Part shown: one piece after another, positions 6,406 to 7,753 of the stretch | Layout of the letters: the number at the start of each line of letters is the position of its first letter | How positions within the stretch are numbered: position 1 is the stretch's first letter | NCBI GenBank assembly: GCA_021797415.1 | Contig: JAJZZT010000537.1 | Location: 1 to 7,753, forward strand | Direction: 5' to 3' | Origin: Bacillota bacterium | GTDB lineage: Bacteria; Bacillota; Bacilli; Alicyclobacillales; SLC66 | DNA: 7,753 nucleotides | The notes under the pieces: model-generated | The model's input: only the letters and a program-made list of their open reading frames with translations | Databases searched by the model: none | Told to the model about the DNA's origin: nothing | Translations under genes and position numbers: made by a program

Positions 6406-6458
6406 AGGGTATGGCTGGGCAACTGACAACCCTGCTGCCCAGCCATACCCTTCAATTC
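6399..6458. terminator. Perfect 23-bp inverted repeat; possible bidirectional terminator
   Basis: The arms 6399-6421 and 6436-6458 are perfectly complementary (23 bp) around a 14-nt loop. The GC-rich inner part (GGGTATGGCTGGGCA) is followed by an AT-rich base (TTCAATTC), so a bidirectional terminator between the plus-strand binding-protein fragment and the minus-strand hicA remnant is possible. There is no proper T-run on either side, and the left arm includes the stop codon of the binding-protein fragment, both unusual for a terminator. A small inserted palindrome is the alternative. Confidence 0.5.
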
Positions 6459-6481
6459 TGATAGAGGCGCCGAAATTTACA

Positions 6482-6708
6482 TTATTCCCGCATCATTCGG
6501 ATCAACTGCTCCACCTCCAGATGTGCATCCCGCAAAATCTTAGCCAACAACCCGACCCGCATCTCTTTGTGGTTGGGCACTGTTATGGGCGGTAGCGAGG
6601 CATGCAGGAGTCGAATGTGACTGCCCTGCTGCCGCGTCTTTTCATATCCGAGTCTCTCCACACTTCAATCAGACTCTGGGCCGATACAACCGGCATTTTT
6701 GGACTCAT
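6482..6708 (-). pseudogene. hicA: HicA-type toxin gene, frameshifted
   Basis: HicA toxins are small double-stranded-RNA-binding-fold mRNA interferases. The N-terminal part (ATG at 6706-6708 or 6694-6696) gives MPVVSAQSLIEV, the usual HicA opening. In the next frame the protein continues as ERLGYEKTRQQGSHIRL, then VPNHKEMRVGLLAKILRDAH and LEVEQLIRMMRE to the TAA at 6482-6484. The catalytic Gly-Ser-His and the VPNHKE strand are intact. Joining them needs one extra base at about 6658-6661 (GTG TGG AG where GTG TNG GAG would give V-x-E-R-L-G), so the gene appears inactivated by a single deletion; in the first frame a stop follows after 42 codons. A recoding event or sequencing error could also explain it. 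No complete hicB partner is next to it. Confidence 0.75.
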
Positions 6709-6764
6709 ACTTGCACAACGACATTACCAATCGTGACCGCGCCGTTGCATAGACGCGGTGCGGC
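6705..6764 (-). pseudogene. Possible hicB antitoxin tail (about 19 codons)
   Basis: The minus-strand frame between a TAG at 6765-6767 and a TGA at 6705-6707 ends in GAVTIGNVVVQV and overlaps the hicA ATG as ATGA. Overlapping hicB-hicA pairs and a hydrophobic Val-rich C-terminal strand are common for small HicB antitoxins. The stretch is too short for a real assignment, so this is a guess from position. If right, the rest of hicB was lost at the junction near 6765. Confidence 0.22.
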
Positions 6765-6821
6765 CTACCGGACCGCCCGCAATGCGCCCGCATCTTCGAC
6801 GGGCACATGCGCGGTGTTCAT
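6765..6821 (-). pseudogene. Possible truncated start of a second ABC half-transporter gene
   Basis: An 18-codon minus-strand frame (ATG 6819-6821, TAG 6765-6767; MNTAHVPVEDAGALRAVR) starts 25 nt after the stop of the ABC gene and shares its high GC content. Heterodimeric ABC exporters are usually encoded by two adjacent genes, so this may be the beginning of the partner, cut where the GC content falls. GGGGA stands only 2 nt before the ATG, so initiation is doubtful and the assignment is weak. Confidence 0.22.
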
Positions 6822-6846
6822 TTCCCCGATATTTTTTCTGGCCGAG

Positions 6847-7753
6847 TTACGTGGCCGCTTCCGGCTGCACAACGCGGTCATATCCGCTAAAATCGACCTC
6901 TTCGCCCGCGCTGACGACCGCCGTCCCCGGAAGCCACTCCCGCAGGGTCCGCCCGTCGACTTGCGAGCAGTCCGCAACAACCAGGTCAGGACGGTGCAGG
7001 AGGGCCAGTGCGAGCGACAGGCGCCGGACCGCTTGCGCCGTCCACTCCTCCGTGACCACCACGAGCGCCGACGGCAGATGCTCCAGTCCCACCTGCCGCA
7101 ACGTCTGCCGCACCTCCCGGTCCGACAGTTCTCGTCCCGCCGCTGTGGACAGCAATTCGCGCAGCGTCAATCGGGGCAGCGGCGTATCGCCCGAGATCAT
7201 TCCCGCGTTCGCCCTGCGCCGGATTTCGCCGCGCGCGATCGGGGCGATGCCTGCCAGCACCTCGCGCATCTCCACGGCCGCGCCCGGCCCATCGACGCCA
7301 ACCACGGCGCCGGCGGACTGTTGCCAGGTGAACTGTCCGGCGGCGGTCGCCAACTGCAGATGATTCACCATGAGCGCCACGCCTTCCGGCACACTCCCCG
7401 CCGACACATCGCTCTCCGCCGGATCGGCCGGCGTACGGTCGTCCAGGTCGTCCAGCAACGTGAAGACGCGGTCGGCGTTGGACTGCATCGTCCGCACCAC
7501 CAGATAAACGCCGAACGCCCCCCCGAATCCCTCCACCTTGCCCGCGTACGCCAACAGGGCGATCACCGTGCCGAGCAGCATCTGCCCGTGCATGATCATC
7601 CAGCCGCCGGCGAACCACGTGAGCGAGGTGACAAGCAATCCGTGCCAATTGAACACCGTGTTGAACCAGCCATGCGCGACCGACGAGGTGAACCCGAGAT
7701 CCGCCAGTTCGCCGTTGCTCTTGGCAAATTCCCGCTCCAACCGCTCGCGCACA
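6847..7753 (-). CDS. ABC-exporter half-transporter with degenerate ATPase domain, N-terminus cut by window edge
   Basis: The 3' part (about 302 codons) of a type I ABC exporter half; the start is beyond the right edge. Counting from the GTG at 7750-7752, residues 1-100 are the end of the membrane domain: two hydrophobic segments (about 36-54 and 58-88) and NADRVFTLLD at 92-101, the usual link to the ATPase domain. The following domain has the ABC layout but not its chemistry. GAVVGVDGPGAAV (148-160) replaces Walker A and lacks the Lys-Ser/Thr; AVRRLSLALALLHRP (241-255) stands where LSGGQ belongs; DLVVADCSQVD (256-266) has the Walker B Asp but Cys for the catalytic Glu; and no switch His is visible. 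The frame is open and well kept, so it is more likely an inactive partner of a heterodimer, or a protein that has lost ATPase function, than a decaying gene. High GC marks it off from the sulfatase operon. Confidence 0.8.
   Translation of the reverse strand, partial: VRERLEREFAKSNGELADLGFTSSVAHGWFNTVFNWHGLLVTSLTWFAGGWMIMHGQMLLGTVIALLAYAGKVEGFGGAFGVYLVVRTMQSNADRVFTLLDDLDDRTPADPAESDVSAGSVPEGVALMVNHLQLATAAGQFTWQQSAGAVVGVDGPGAAVEMREVLAGIAPIARGEIRRRANAGMISGDTPLPRLTLRELLSTAAGRELSDREVRQTLRQVGLEHLPSALVVVTEEWTAQAVRRLSLALALLHRPDLVVADCSQVDGRTLREWLPGTAVVSAGEEVDFSGYDRVVQPEAAT

Noticed and set aside
6226..6429. Minus-strand open frame of 67 codons across the promoter side and the binding-protein fragment
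   Set aside because: No family features; the plus-strand frame in the same bases has clear substrate-binding-protein motifs.
6758..7363. Plus-strand open frame of 201 codons rich in Ser, Arg and Pro
   Set aside because: A typical shadow of a GC-rich gene on the opposite strand; the minus-strand ABC transporter frame explains the region.
1..7753. tRNA, rRNA, CRISPR array, insertion-sequence transposase or riboswitch
   Set aside because: I looked for cloverleaf or rRNA stretches, regularly spaced repeats, transposase motifs and structured leaders and found none; the operon leader is only about 25 nt.

Overview
The window looks like a piece of a Bacillota (Firmicutes) chromosome, probably of the Paenibacillus/Alicyclobacillus kind. 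The grounds are strong AAGGAG/AGGAGG ribosome binding sites, frequent TTG start codons, an AT-rich sigma-A-type promoter and a ROK-family repressor heading a catabolic operon. The genus is inferred, not shown.

The main content is one operon on the minus strand, read from right to left over about 6.2 kb. Its order is a promoter with a 25-bp palindromic operator (6160-6205), a ROK-family regulator (4939-6144), an MFS transporter (3583-4920), a formylglycine-type sulfatase (2165-3586), a second related MFS transporter (817-2184) and a second sulfatase whose C-terminus lies beyond base 1 (1-756). The genes are tightly packed: an 18-nt gap, an ATGA overlap, a 20-nt overlap and finally a 60-nt gap. 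Neither sulfatase starts with a signal peptide. The simplest reading is a transport-first system: the MFS proteins import a sulfated organic compound, cytoplasmic sulfatases remove the sulfate, and the ROK protein senses the compound or its product. The ROK pocket has lost its usual Asn-Asp pair (Lys-Gly instead) and the Glu of its ExGH motif (Ser instead). This fits a repressor without kinase activity and possibly an anionic ligand. No sulfatase-maturing enzyme is in the window.

To the right of the operon promoter (6235-6846) lies a graveyard of fragments. It holds the last 54 or so codons of an oligopeptide/oligosaccharide ABC substrate-binding protein (plus strand), a perfect 23-bp inverted repeat that swallows that gene's stop codon, and a HicA-type toxin gene (minus strand) broken by an apparent one-base deletion. 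It also holds short open stretches that may be the tail of hicB and the start of an ABC gene.

From about 6750 to the right edge the DNA becomes clearly more GC-rich. It carries the 3' part of an ABC-exporter half-transporter (minus strand) whose nucleotide-binding domain has lost its Walker A lysine, signature motif and catalytic glutamate. The change in composition and the run of broken genes suggest that 6236-6770 is a rearrangement boundary. The operon is the best candidate for an uncharacterised system here. Its individual families are known; the substrate and the double MFS-sulfatase arrangement are what deserve attention.
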